64,000 nucleotides of DNA, taken from positions 1 to 64,000 of the forward strand of contig DASZKW010000083.1 in the NCBI GenBank assembly GCA_035552775.1, given 5' to 3'. Each line of letters begins with the position of its first letter. The stretch's first letter is position 1. This stretch comes from DASZKW01 sp035552775 (lineage in GTDB: Bacteria > Actinomycetota > Acidimicrobiia > Acidimicrobiales > Palsa-688). The notes below the pieces were generated by a model that did no database searches, was not told where the DNA came from, and worked only from the letters and a program-made list of their open reading frames with translations. The translations under genes and the position numbers were made by a program. Of this stretch, positions 22,962 to 33,534 are shown piece after piece.

Positions 22962-23855
22962 TCAGCGGTCGAGCAGGGCCCGCAGCGCGGGCTCGAGCGC
23001 CGGCTGGCGCCAGTCGTAGCCGGTGGCGTCGAGCACCCCGGGGATAACCTTCTGGCTGACCAGCAGGATCTCGTCGGCCATCTCGCGCCCGAGCGCGATC
23101 CGCAGCGCCGGGGCGGGCACGGCGAGCACCGCGGGACGGTGCAGGACGCGCCCGAGCACCTGGGTGTAAGTGGCGTTGCGGACCGCCTCCGGCGCGGCCA
23201 GGTTGACGGGGCCGCTCACCCGCTCGTCGTCGAGGGCGTGGAGGATTGCGCCCACCTCGTCTTCGATGGAGATCCAGCTCGTCCACTGGCGACCGCTGCC
23301 CAGCCGGGCCCCCATGCCGGCCTTGAACAGCGGGAGTTGGGGCTTGAGGGCGCCGCCGTCGGAGGCCTGGACTATGCCGCTGCGGAGCAGGACCGTCCGG
23401 ATGCCGGCCTGGCGCGCCGGTGCCGTCGATTCCTCCCACTGGCGGCAGACCCCGGCGAGGTAATCGTCCCCGGGCGCGCTGGGCTCGGTCAACTCCTCCT
23501 CACCCCGGTCGCCGTAGTACCCGATGGCCGAGGCGCTCACCAGGACAGCCGGTTTGGTCGCCGCCTCCGCCAACCGTTCGGCCAGCAGGTGGGTGCCGTG
23601 GCGCCGGCTGTCGAGGACGGCACGCTTGTGGGCGTCGTTCCAGCGCCGGGATGCGATGCCCACCCCTGCGAGGTGGACCACTGCGTCCACCTCGATGGCG
23701 CCCCGGTCGAGCTCTGCGGTGGCGGGATCCCAGTGGACCTCGCCGGGCCCGGGACGGCCCCGTACCACTCGGACCACCTGGTGGGCGCGCTGCTCCAGGG
23801 CGGGGACCAGGTGACGGGCGATGAGCCCGTGGCTCCCGGTGAGCGCCAGCTTCAT
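22962..23855 (-). CDS. TIGR01777-family NAD-dependent epimerase-like protein
   Basis: A 297-residue extended-SDR protein. MKLALTGSHGLIARHLVPAL is the nucleotide-binding start, VVHLAGVGIASRRW the second conserved block and SASAIGYYGDRGEEEL the active-site block with Tyr. The C-terminal DUF1731 segment holds NLAAPEAVRNATYTQVLGRV. The family's chemistry is unresolved; some members influence cell division. The ATG overlaps the stop of the upstream nitroreductase gene as ATGA, so the two are co-translated. Confidence 0.87.
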   Translation of the reverse strand: MKLALTGSHGLIARHLVPALEQRAHQVVRVVRGRPGPGEVHWDPATAELDRGAIEVDAVVHLAGVGIASRRWNDAHKRAVLDSRRHGTHLLAERLAEAATKPAVLVSASAIGYYGDRGEEELTEPSAPGDDYLAGVCRQWEESTAPARQAGIRTVLLRSGIVQASDGGALKPQLPLFKAGMGARLGSGRQWTSWISIEDEVGAILHALDDERVSGPVNLAAPEAVRNATYTQVLGRVLHRPAVLAVPAPALRIALGREMADEILLVSQKVIPGVLDATGYDWRQPALEPALRALLDR

Positions 23856-24550
23856 GGCATCTCCGCTCCGAACGGGCGGCCGTCGAAGCGGTCGAGGGTG
23901 GCGAAGTCCTCGACGGTGGCGCGCCGCAACTTGGTGGGGCGCCGCACGGGGTGACCGAGGGCGATACAGGCTGCGACGGCCAGTTCGTCGGGGACACCGA
24001 GCACCCGGCGCGCCGCGGGCTCGGACCGGGTGAGCATGGTGGTCATGACCCCGCCGAGGCCGGCGTCGCGGGCGGCGAGCAGGATGCTCCAGGCGAAGGG
24101 GTAGATCGATGCCCCGCCGACCAGGGTGTAGCGGTCGAAGTCCCGGTCGGTGGCGGCCAGGGCCCGCAGGTCGGCGAGCAGGACCAGCAAAACTGGCGCC
24201 TGGTCGAGGTGCTCGGCGAAGCCCCCGGGTCCCGCGGCCGCCTCTGCCGCCAGCCGGGGGGCGTCGGCGAGGGCACGGCTTTCCGATTCCCGATCGGTGA
24301 CCGGGGCCCACGCCACCAGGCCGGCAGCTCTTTGGGCCAGGTAGTCGTACCAGCCCGGCAGGTACAGGTCCCGCAGGGCTCGTCGCTGGGCGGGGTCGTT
24401 GACCACCACCACCCGCCATCCCTGGCGGTTGCCGCCGCTCGGCGCGAAGCGCGCCGTGTCCAGGATGCGGTAGACGATGTCGTCGCCCACCTCTTCGTCG
24501 GTGAACTCGCGGATGGCACCGGTCGTGCGCAGCGCGTCGCTGACTTCCAC
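23852..24550 (-). CDS. Nitroreductase family (FMN) oxidoreductase
   Basis: A 232-residue nitroreductase-fold protein. RTTGAIREFTDEEV and ARFAPSGGNRQGWRVVVV are the FMN-binding segments at the N-terminus; GLGGVMTT and ACIALGHPVRRP close the fold. Such NAD(P)H-dependent flavoenzymes reduce quinones or nitro compounds, and some have other specialised roles. GTG 24550 begins VEVSDALRTTGAIREF, preceded by TAGCCT with a 7-base gap. The frame is open upstream but unlike the family. It is translationally coupled to the downstream epimerase. Confidence 0.85.
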   Translation of the reverse strand: MEVSDALRTTGAIREFTDEEVGDDIVYRILDTARFAPSGGNRQGWRVVVVNDPAQRRALRDLYLPGWYDYLAQRAAGLVAWAPVTDRESESRALADAPRLAAEAAAGPGGFAEHLDQAPVLLVLLADLRALAATDRDFDRYTLVGGASIYPFAWSILLAARDAGLGGVMTTMLTRSEPAARRVLGVPDELAVAACIALGHPVRRPTKLRRATVEDFATLDRFDGRPFGAEMP

Positions 24551-24557
24551 GCCGCGG

Positions 24558-24563
24558 AGGCTA
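24558..24563 (-). promoter_or_regulatory. Putative -10 box (TAGCCT) of the nitroreductase gene
   Basis: On the minus strand TAGCCT lies 7 bases before the GTG start at 24550. Confidence 0.45.
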
Positions 24564-24599
24564 CCGGCCGGCGTCTGCTTACCCTCGGGGAGTCCAGGT

Positions 24600-24830
24600 T
24601 CAGGCCTGGGGGGCTCCGTAGGGCTGGCCTGCCGCCTCGTAGCACGGATCGTGGAAGTGCTCGACACGGTGCCAGCGCCCGTCGACGTACACGTTGGCGA
24701 TGACCTGGCGCAGTCGCACCCTGGCCATGAACTTCACCGGCATCGCACAGTGGGCGCATGCGGTGTCGCTTCCCGGTTCGATCAGGCGTGTCACCGCCCT
24801 GCTCGTGGCAGTCAGGGTGCTCATGGTCAT
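24600..24830 (-). CDS. Small conserved cysteine-containing protein (76 aa)
   Basis: A 76-residue protein resembling a short actinobacterial family that I recognise by sequence but that has no assigned function. TACAHCAMPVKF, RLRQVIANVYVDGRWHRVEH and FHDPCYEAAGQPYG are its core. CAHC plus the later His/Cys (HFHDPC) could bind one zinc ion. The ATG at 24830 (or 24824) begins the conserved sequence; the longer frame upstream is antisense to ettA. It lies 37 bases downstream of the ettA stop, on the same strand. Confidence 0.7.
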   Translation of the reverse strand: MTMSTLTATSRAVTRLIEPGSDTACAHCAMPVKFMARVRLRQVIANVYVDGRWHRVEHFHDPCYEAAGQPYGAPQA

Positions 24831-24867
24831 GACTGAGTATCGGCACACCGCGCCCCGGCCTGAGTGT

Positions 24868-26544
<1,677 letters not shown>

Positions 26545-26605
26545 CCCCCCATTGTCCCAGGATCCGCGCCTCGAGCGGACCCACCGGGACCGGGCGCCTC
26601 GGTCG

Positions 26606-26611
26606 TACTCT
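26606..26611 (+). promoter_or_regulatory. Putative -10 box (TACTCT) of kgd
   Basis: TACTCT ends 10 bases before the kgd ATG at 26622, so the leader would be only a few bases long. Confidence 0.4.
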
Positions 26612-26621
26612 GGGCGGCGCC

Positions 26622-29600
26622 ATGCCCGATGAACCGCAGTCCCGCGATGCGTTCGGAGCCAACGCGTGGTTGGTCGACGAGATGTTCGAGCAGTACCGCC
26701 GCGACCCGGCCTCGGTGAGCGACAGCTGGCGGGAGTTCTTCGAGGGGTACCGACCGGGCGGCGCCAACCTGGCTCGCCCGACCGCGGCTGGCGAACCGGC
26801 TGGCGCCGCCGCCACCCCGGTCTCCGGGGGGGCGTCGCGGAGCACGGCCACCGCCGCTCCTGCAGCTCCCCCTGCTCAGGCTTCGCCCGCGCCGTCCCCA
26901 TCCCTCACCGCAGCGCCCCCGCCATCCGACGGCGCCACCGGTCCTGCCGCCTCCGGCGACGGCGGCGCCCGTCACCCGGCCCCGACCGAGCATTCCCGCT
27001 CCGTCAGTACCCCGATCCGGGGCGCGGCGGCACGGGTCGTAGCCAACATGACGGCCAGTTTGGAGGTGCCCACCGCCACCAGCTTCCGGGTCGTGCCCGC
27101 CCGCCTACTCGAAGTCAACCGGCGAATGCTCAACAACCAGTTGACGCGCACGGGAGCGGCGGGCAAAGTCAGCTTCACCCACCTGATCGGCTACGCGGTC
27201 GTCCGTGCGCTCGATTCGGTGCCGGCGCTCAACTCGTCATTCGTCGCCGCCGACCCCGGCGACCCCAAGGCAGCGGCGGCGGTCGTGCACCACCACCATG
27301 TCGGCCTCGGGATCGCCGTCGACCGGCAGAAGCCCGACGGCGGCCGCACCCTGCTCGTGCCGGTGATCAGGGAGGCCGATACCCTTGATTTCCGCGGCTT
27401 TTGGACGGCCTACGAGGACCTGATCCGGAAGATCCGCACCAACAAGATCGGTGTCGACGACTTCGCCGGAGCGACAGTCACCCTGACCAACCCCGGGACC
27501 CTCGGCACCGTGCAGTCGGTGCCGCGGCTCATGCCTGGTCAGGGGGCGATCATCGGCGTGGGCAGCATCGACTACCCGGCCGAGTGGCAGGCCGCCGACC
27601 CCCGGGAGCTGGCCGAGCTGGGTGTCTCCAAGGTCGTGGCCCTCACCTCGACCTACGACCACCGCATCGTCCAGGGGGCGGAATCGGGGCTCTTCCTGGC
27701 GAAGGCTCACGGGCTGTTACTCGGCGGCGACGGCTTCTACGAGGCGGTGTTCCACTCGATGGGGGTGCCGTACGAGCCCGTCCGTTTCCACAGGGACGTC
27801 AACGACCCCGGGGATCGGGCCCGCGGCCGGGTCGAAAAACAGATCGAGGTCGACCAGCTCATCAACGCGTACAGGGTCCGCGGCCACCTGATCGCCCACC
27901 TCGATCCGCTGGACTGGAAGACCCCGCACATGCACGCCGAGCTTGATCCCGCCACCTACGGGCTGACGGTGTGGGACCTCGAGAGGGAGTTCTTCAGCCA
28001 CGGCCTGGCCGGTCACTCCTACATGAAGCTCGGCGACATTCTCGCCGTGCTGCGAGATGCCTACTGCCGCACCATCGGTGTCGAGTACATGCACATCCAG
28101 GACCCGGTGCAGAAGCGCTGGATCCAGACCCACGTCGAGGGGGTCCCATCAGAGGTCGAGTCCGAAGAGCACCGCCACATCCTGGGGCGCCTCAACGCCG
28201 CCGAAGCCCTGGAGCGCTTCCTCGACACCAAGTACATCGGTCAGAAGCGTTTCGGCCTGGAGGGGGGCGAGGCTGCCATCGCCCTGGTCGACGCCGTGCT
28301 CGACGACGCCGCGGTGGCCGGACAGGCCCAAGCGGTCATCGGAATGGCCCACCGCGGCCGTCTCAACGTGTTGATAAACATCGTGGGGAAAGGATACGGC
28401 GAGCTGTTCGGCGAGTTCGAGGGCGACATCGACCCCGACAGCACCCAGGGATCGGGGGATGTCAAGTACCACAAGGGCTTCAAGGGGAAGTTCACGGGAC
28501 GCTCGGGACGCACGATCGACGTGGTGCTGTCGTCGAACCCGTCACACCTCGAGGCGGTCGACCCAGTGGTGGAGGGCATGGCCCGGGCGCGCCAGGACCA
28601 GCTGGTCCGAGAGGAACGCGACGTCGCCCACCCTGTCCTGCCGCTGCTGATACACGGCGACGCCGCGTTCGCGGGCCAGGGCGTGGTGGCCGAGACGCTC
28701 AACATGTCAGCGTTGCCCGGCTACGAGACAGGGGGAAGCGTCCACCTGGTGATCAACAACCAGCTGGGCTTCACCACCAACCCGGAGTCGGCGCGCTCGT
28801 CGATCTACGCCACCGACGTGGCCAAGATGGTCCAGGCCCCCATTTTCCACGTCAACGGCGACGATCCCGAAGCCTGCGTGCGGGTCGGTCGTCTGGCTTT
28901 TGCATTCCGCCAGGCGTTCCACAAAGACGTGGTGATCGACATGGTGTGCTACCGGCGCTACGGCCACAACGAACAAGACGACCCGAGCCTCACCCAGCCG
29001 CTGCTGTACCACCTCATCAAAGAACACCGCAGCGTCCGCAAGCTCTACACCGAGGCGCTGGTCCGGCGCGGCGACATCACCATGGACGAGGCGGAGGAGG
29101 CGTTGGCCGACTTCGGTCGCCGCTTGCAGTCCGCCCTTGAAGAGACCCGTGCGTCGGCACCCCCCAAGCCCGCCGAGCTGCCCCCGCCGCCCGAGGCTGC
29201 GCCCGTGCTGCCGCCCATCAACACCGCGGTTCCGTCCGATCACCTCCAAGCGGTCGTCGACGCCATCGCCACCTATCCCGACGGGTTCAGCGTCCACCCC
29301 AAGTTGCTGCGGGTCTTCGAAACCCGCCGCAAGTTGTGGGATGGTGGCCAGGTCGACTGGGCCCTGGCGGAGGCCTTGGCCTACGGCACCCTGGTCATCG
29401 ACGGCCACGACGTGCGGATCGCGGGCCAGGACACCCGGCGGGGCACCTTCGGCCACCGCAACGCCGCGCTCGTCGACTACCGGACCGGGGTCGAGTACAT
29501 ACCCCTCGAGCACGTGGCCGAGATCGTGGGCGGCGGGGACCGGGCTGGTCGCTTCGCCATCTACGACTCGCTGCTGTCGGAGTATGCCGCTCTCGGCTTC

Positions 29601-30473
29601 GAGTACGGCTACTCGCTTGTCCAGCGCGACGCGCTGGTGGCGTGGGAGGCCCAGTTCGGCGACTTCGTCAACGGGGCCCAGATAGTCATCGACCAGTTTG
29701 TCGCTGCCGCGGAGATCAAGTGGCAGCAGACATCCGGCTTGGTACTGCTCCTGCCCCACGGTTACGAGGGGCAGGGCGCCGAGCATTCCTCGGCCCGGAT
29801 GGAACGCTTCTTGGACCTGTGCGCCGAGGACAACATCCAGGTGGCCGACGTGACTACCGCGGCGCAGCTCTTTCACCTCCTGCGCCGCCAAGTGCTGCGT
29901 ACTGTTCGCAAGCCGCTCGTGGTGTTCACCCCCAAGCGTTACCTCCGGGGGCGCGAGGCTTTCAGCCCGGTCGCCGAGTTGGCGTCCGGCCGATTCCACG
30001 AGGTGCTCGACGATCCCCACGTGCAGGACCGAGACGCCGTGCGCCGGGTGGTACTGGCTACCGGAAAGGTGGCGCTCGACCTCATCGCCTACCGCTCCAA
30101 GCACGCCGAAGGCGGCGATCCCGCCGACGGCTCGACCGGCCAGCTTGCGCCGGCTCGGCGCCTCGGGGGCCGGCTGGGGCCGGCCGAGGTGGCTGTGGTG
30201 CGCGTCGAGCAGCTCCACCCCTGGCCCGCCGACCAGATCGCCGACCTGCTCGCCTGTTATCAGCGGGCCGAGGAGGTGGTCTGGCTCCAGGAGGAACCGC
30301 AGAACATGGGAGCGTGGGGCTTCGTCCGCGATCGCATCCGGGCGCTGGTCGGCAGCGATTTTCGCTTCCGTCGTGTGACGCGGGTGGCGTCGGGTTCCCC
30401 GGCCACGGGCAGCCACGCCATGCACGAGCTGGAGCAGGAGGACCTGCTCGAGCGGGCCCTCGGCCGGCGCTAG
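26622..30473 (+). CDS. kgd: Multifunctional 2-oxoglutarate metabolism enzyme (Kgd/OdhA type)
   Basis: A 1283-residue fusion typical of actinobacteria. A short N-terminal segment (AFGANAWLVDEMFEQYRRDP) is followed by an Ala/Pro/Ser linker (about 45-125), an E2-like acyltransferase domain (about 130-360, with TYDHRIVQGA) and a thiamin-diphosphate E1 domain (about 430-1280, with GMAHRGRLNVL). There is no lipoyl domain, so it needs a separate lipoylated E2. It feeds 2-oxoglutarate to succinyl-CoA or succinate semialdehyde. In mycobacteria the FHA protein GarA inhibits it; no GarA gene is nearby. Confidence 0.95.
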   Translation: MPDEPQSRDAFGANAWLVDEMFEQYRRDPASVSDSWREFFEGYRPGGANLARPTAAGEPAGAAATPVSGGASRSTATAAPAAPPAQASPAPSPSLTAAPPPSDGATGPAASGDGGARHPAPTEHSRSVSTPIRGAAARVVANMTASLEVPTATSFRVVPARLLEVNRRMLNNQLTRTGAAGKVSFTHLIGYAVVRALDSVPALNSSFVAADPGDPKAAAAVVHHHHVGLGIAVDRQKPDGGRTLLVPVIREADTLDFRGFWTAYEDLIRKIRTNKIGVDDFAGATVTLTNPGTLGTVQSVPRLMPGQGAIIGVGSIDYPAEWQAADPRELAELGVSKVVALTSTYDHRIVQGAESGLFLAKAHGLLLGGDGFYEAVFHSMGVPYEPVRFHRDVNDPGDRARGRVEKQIEVDQLINAYRVRGHLIAHLDPLDWKTPHMHAELDPATYGLTVWDLEREFFSHGLAGHSYMKLGDILAVLRDAYCRTIGVEYMHIQDPVQKRWIQTHVEGVPSEVESEEHRHILGRLNAAEALERFLDTKYIGQKRFGLEGGEAAIALVDAVLDDAAVAGQAQAVIGMAHRGRLNVLINIVGKGYGELFGEFEGDIDPDSTQGSGDVKYHKGFKGKFTGRSGRTIDVVLSSNPSHLEAVDPVVEGMARARQDQLVREERDVAHPVLPLLIHGDAAFAGQGVVAETLNMSALPGYETGGSVHLVINNQLGFTTNPESARSSIYATDVAKMVQAPIFHVNGDDPEACVRVGRLAFAFRQAFHKDVVIDMVCYRRYGHNEQDDPSLTQPLLYHLIKEHRSVRKLYTEALVRRGDITMDEAEEALADFGRRLQSALEETRASAPPKPAELPPPPEAAPVLPPINTAVPSDHLQAVVDAIATYPDGFSVHPKLLRVFETRRKLWDGGQVDWALAEALAYGTLVIDGHDVRIAGQDTRRGTFGHRNAALVDYRTGVEYIPLEHVAEIVGGGDRAGRFAIYDSLLSEYAALGFEYGYSLVQRDALVAWEAQFGDFVNGAQIVIDQFVAAAEIKWQQTSGLVLLLPHGYEGQGAEHSSARMERFLDLCAEDNIQVADVTTAAQLFHLLRRQVLRTVRKPLVVFTPKRYLRGREAFSPVAELASGRFHEVLDDPHVQDRDAVRRVVLATGKVALDLIAYRSKHAEGGDPADGSTGQLAPARRLGGRLGPAEVAVVRVEQLHPWPADQIADLLACYQRAEEVVWLQEEPQNMGAWGFVRDRIRALVGSDFRFRRVTRVASGSPATGSHAMHELEQEDLLERALGRR

Positions 30474-30496
30474 GGGGTGCTAGGCGGCGCCGTGGG

Positions 30497-31831
30497 TCAG
30501 CCCAGGAACCTTTCGGCGAGCTCGATCCAACATTCGGTCGACAGGCGCAGGGACGTCTGGTCTACTCGCTCGTCGTCGCCGTGGAACATCGCCGCGTACT
30601 GCTCGAAGGTCACCCGGTCGCCCAGCAGCCCGAAACCGTAGGCGGTAGCACCGATGCGGCGGAAGAAACGGGCGTCGGTGGCTCCTACCGTCATCGACGG
30701 CACGACCTTCGACCCCGGGACCAACCGCTGGCTGACACGGGCGAGCTCGTCCCAAAGGGGCGTGTCAGCGGGCGAAGACGTCGACGGATCGTCGGCAATG
30801 GCCTCGACCGTGACCCGTCCGGCCAGATCCCCGAGGGCGTCGTCGACCATGGCGCTGACCTCGCCGGCGCAGTCGCCGGGCAAGGTCCGGATGTCGACCT
30901 CCATGGTCACGCGATCGGGGATGACGTTGGTCTTGACGCCGCCGTCGATCATGGTGGGAGCGAAGGTGGTGTGGGTACAAGCGTGGGCGAGCCGAGCCTG
31001 AGCCACCGGCAGGGTCTCGCACAACCCGTCGATGGCGGCAGGGTCGAGCAGACCGGTCGCCAGGTCCTCCTCGAAACCGGCTCCTCGCACCCAGCGCTCC
31101 CACGCTTGGTGGATCCTGGCCTCCGGCCGGTATCGGGCGATGCGGCGCACGACCTCGGCCGCGGTCACCACGGCGTTGTCGCTGCGATGGGGCTGGGACG
31201 CGTGGCCCGACGTGCCCCCGACCACGATCCGGCACCAGTAGCTGCCCTTCTCGGCGATGGTGACGGGCAGGCGGGCACCGTCGGCTCGCGGGATCGGGAC
31301 GCTGCCGGGCTCGGTGATCACGTAGTCGGCTCCCACGGCGTCGCGCTCATGGGCGGTGAGCCATCCCGCACCGTGGGCCCCGAGCGCCTCCTCGTCGGCC
31401 ACGGCGAGCAACGACAGCGTCCCCTTCGGACGCCAACCGCGGCGGGCCAGGTGACAGACGGCGACGGCCATCGACGCCGTGAGGTTGAGCATGTCGACTG
31501 CGCCGCGACCCCATACCTCCCCGTCGACAAGCTCGGCGCCGAAGGGGTCGCGCTGCCAGCGGTCGGGATTGGCGGGTACGACGTCGGTGTGGCCGAGCAG
31601 CAGCAGGCTCGGCGCTGCGGGGTCGGAACCCTCTATGCGAGCCAGCACCGACGCCCGTCCTGGAGCGGGCTCGTACGTCACCAGGTCGAGCCCCGGGCCC
31701 TCCAACAAATCGACCAGGAGGTCGGCGTTGCGCCGTTCGTGGCCACTCGCATCTGACCCGTCGTTGACGCAGCGGTTGCGGATCAAGCCCTGGAGCAGGT
31801 CGGTCACCTCACCGGTGGGATCGTCCGCCAT
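30497..31831 (-). CDS. M20-family metallopeptidase/deacylase
   Basis: A 444-residue M20/M25/M40 family di-zinc hydrolase. Zinc and catalytic residues are visible: GHTDVVP (His81, Asp83), GRGAVDM (Asp113), ADEEA (catalytic Glu147, Glu148) and MFHGDDERV near the C-terminus. The lid/dimerisation domain holds GTSGHASQPH. The family includes ArgE, DapE and carboxypeptidase G2-like enzymes; no biosynthetic neighbours narrow this. ATG 31831 follows TAGCAT with a 6-base gap. It is convergent with kgd (23-base gap). Confidence 0.88.
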   Translation of the reverse strand: MADDPTGEVTDLLQGLIRNRCVNDGSDASGHERRNADLLVDLLEGPGLDLVTYEPAPGRASVLARIEGSDPAAPSLLLLGHTDVVPANPDRWQRDPFGAELVDGEVWGRGAVDMLNLTASMAVAVCHLARRGWRPKGTLSLLAVADEEALGAHGAGWLTAHERDAVGADYVITEPGSVPIPRADGARLPVTIAEKGSYWCRIVVGGTSGHASQPHRSDNAVVTAAEVVRRIARYRPEARIHQAWERWVRGAGFEEDLATGLLDPAAIDGLCETLPVAQARLAHACTHTTFAPTMIDGGVKTNVIPDRVTMEVDIRTLPGDCAGEVSAMVDDALGDLAGRVTVEAIADDPSTSSPADTPLWDELARVSQRLVPGSKVVPSMTVGATDARFFRRIGATAYGFGLLGDRVTFEQYAAMFHGDDERVDQTSLRLSTECWIELAERFLG

Positions 31832-31837
31832 GGCCGG

Positions 31838-31843
31838 ATGCTA
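31838..31843 (-). promoter_or_regulatory. Putative -10 box (TAGCAT) of the M20 peptidase gene
   Basis: On the minus strand TAGCAT lies 6 bases before the ATG at 31831. Confidence 0.45.
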
Positions 31844-31880
31844 CTGACGGGGGTTCCCTTGTCGCCGGGCCGGGGCATGA

Positions 31881-31893
31881 TTGACTGTGTCAA
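31881..31893 (+). promoter_or_regulatory. Palindrome TTGAC-TGT-GTCAA at the start of the NYN-S1 gene
   Basis: A perfect 13-base palindrome ends 3 bases before the ATG at 31897, where a ribosome-binding site would normally sit. No Shine-Dalgarno sequence is visible. It could be an operator or an RNA hairpin controlling translation, possibly by the encoded RNA-binding protein itself. Confidence 0.4.
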
Positions 31894-31896
31894 GCC

Positions 31897-33528
31897 ATGC
31901 CCTCCCGCCACGTCGTTGTCGACGGCTCCAATATCGCCACCGAAGGGCGCTCGTTACCCAGTCTCGGCCAACTCGACCAGGCGGTGCGCGAGTTCCTGTT
32001 GGAAAACCCCGACGACATCGTCACCGTGGTCGTGGACGCCTCTTTCGGGCACCGCATCGATCCCGGCGAGGTCGCGACCTTCGAGGAAGCTGAGGAGGCG
32101 GGCGAGGTGGTCTCGCCCCCGGCGGGAGCGATCGGCCGGGGTGACGCCTTCCTCCTCCGCATCGCGGAGAAGACGGGGGCGACGGTGCTCTCCAACGACT
32201 CGTTTCAAGAGTTCCACGGTGAGCACGACTGGCTGTTCGAGATCGGCCGCCTGATAGGGGGCAAACCGGTGCCGGGGGTCGGGTGGATCTTCACGCCCAG
32301 GACCCCCGTTCGGGGTCCCAAGAGCCGGGAGGCGGTGAAGGAAGCCAAGCGGCGCAGGAAAACCGACCCGGCGGGCGACGAGGCCACCGGGCTGGAAGTG
32401 GCGGCGGAGCGGGCCAAGGGCAAGGGAAAGGTCAAGAAGGTGGAGAGGGCGATCGCCCGGGCCACCGAGGAGGCGGTGGATCCCACCGACGGCAAGCGCC
32501 GCCGGCGCCAGCGCGGGGGACAACCGCCGGCCGAGCCGGTAAACGAGCCACTGGCGTTCATAACCTTCATCGCCGCCCATCCCCTCGGCAGCACGGTGAC
32601 CGGAGTGGTGGAGTCGTTCTCGTCCCACGGTGCGTTCATCGTCGCCGAGGGCACCACGTGCTACGTCCCCTTGTCGGCCCTGGGCGACCCCGCCCCGCGT
32701 GCCGCGCGGGAGGTGCTCAGCAAGGGCGAGGAATGTACTTTCGTGGTCCAGGCCCTGGATCCCCTCAGGAGAGGCGTCGAGTTGGCCTTGCCGGGATTCG
32801 CCCAGATCGCCGGCGCCCCGACCGAGGAAACAGTGGAGGCGGAGATCAGTGCCCGCCTGGACGCCGATGCCGAGTCCGCGGGTCCCGACCAGAGCGTCCC
32901 CGAGCCGGTCCCCGAGTTGGCGGCACCGGCTGCCCCGCCGGCGCGCCCGGCGAGGAAACGGTCGGGGACCCGCCCGGCGGCCACCCGGCCGGCGGTTGCT
33001 GCCCCGGCGGGTGACGAGGCGGTGACCGTCCGGCCGGCAGTCGCCGAGGCGTCGGACGGAGCGGACCTCCCCGCTCGCATCGCTGCTGCTCCTGGGCGCC
33101 GGACTAGAAAGAAGAAGGCGGCTGGAGGCACCGTCGTCTCGTCCCCCGAGCCGCGCGCTGAGGCGGTCACGCCGGCGCCAAAGCGAGCGGCCCGAACCAA
33201 GAAGGCAGCTCCCGTCGACTCTCCCTCGCCCACCGCCTCCCCGGCTCCCGCCCCGTCATCACCGGCCCGGTCGGCTGGCAAGCGGCCAGTCAAGAAGCCC
33301 GCAGCCGGCAAGCCTGCAGCCAAGAAGACCGCGGTGGACAAGCCCCCGGCAGACAAGCGCCCGGCCAAAAAGCGCGCCGCCAAGAAGCCCCCAGGCGAAC
33401 CACGCGAAGTGGTCGAGGAACCGCAAACCGCGCTCGACGAGCGGCGCGTTGCGGTCGGGGACGGGGCTCGCCCGGTGCGCAAACGCGCCGCCAAGAAGAC
33501 CCTGACGACCACGCCGCCGGCCCGTTAG
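31897..33528 (+). CDS. NYN/Zc3h12a-like ribonuclease domain + S1 RNA-binding domain + histone-H1-like tail
   Basis: A 543-residue protein with three parts. Residues 1-140 form a PIN-like NYN/Zc3h12a-type nuclease: VVVDGSNIA (Asp9), VVVDASFGHRID (Asp47), GRGDAFLL (Asp83) and LSNDSF (Asp101) give the acidic active site. A basic linker follows (about 145-210). Residues ~229-300 form an S1 RNA-binding domain (GSTVTGVVESFSSHGAFIV). The tail from ~330 is Pro/Ala/Lys-rich with repeated KKPAAKK-like units, like histone H1 C-termini. An RNA-processing endonuclease is the best reading. xthA follows after 6 bases. Confidence 0.72.
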   Translation: MPSRHVVVDGSNIATEGRSLPSLGQLDQAVREFLLENPDDIVTVVVDASFGHRIDPGEVATFEEAEEAGEVVSPPAGAIGRGDAFLLRIAEKTGATVLSNDSFQEFHGEHDWLFEIGRLIGGKPVPGVGWIFTPRTPVRGPKSREAVKEAKRRRKTDPAGDEATGLEVAAERAKGKGKVKKVERAIARATEEAVDPTDGKRRRRQRGGQPPAEPVNEPLAFITFIAAHPLGSTVTGVVESFSSHGAFIVAEGTTCYVPLSALGDPAPRAAREVLSKGEECTFVVQALDPLRRGVELALPGFAQIAGAPTEETVEAEISARLDADAESAGPDQSVPEPVPELAAPAAPPARPARKRSGTRPAATRPAVAAPAGDEAVTVRPAVAEASDGADLPARIAAAPGRRTRKKKAAGGTVVSSPEPRAEAVTPAPKRAARTKKAAPVDSPSPTASPAPAPSSPARSAGKRPVKKPAAGKPAAKKTAVDKPPADKRPAKKRAAKKPPGEPREVVEEPQTALDERRVAVGDGARPVRKRAAKKTLTTTPPAR

Positions 33529-33534
33529 GCGACC

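Noticed and set aside
28707..30425. A 572-codon minus-strand frame inside kgd
   Set aside because: Antisense shadow of the kgd E1 domain with no recognisable domain.
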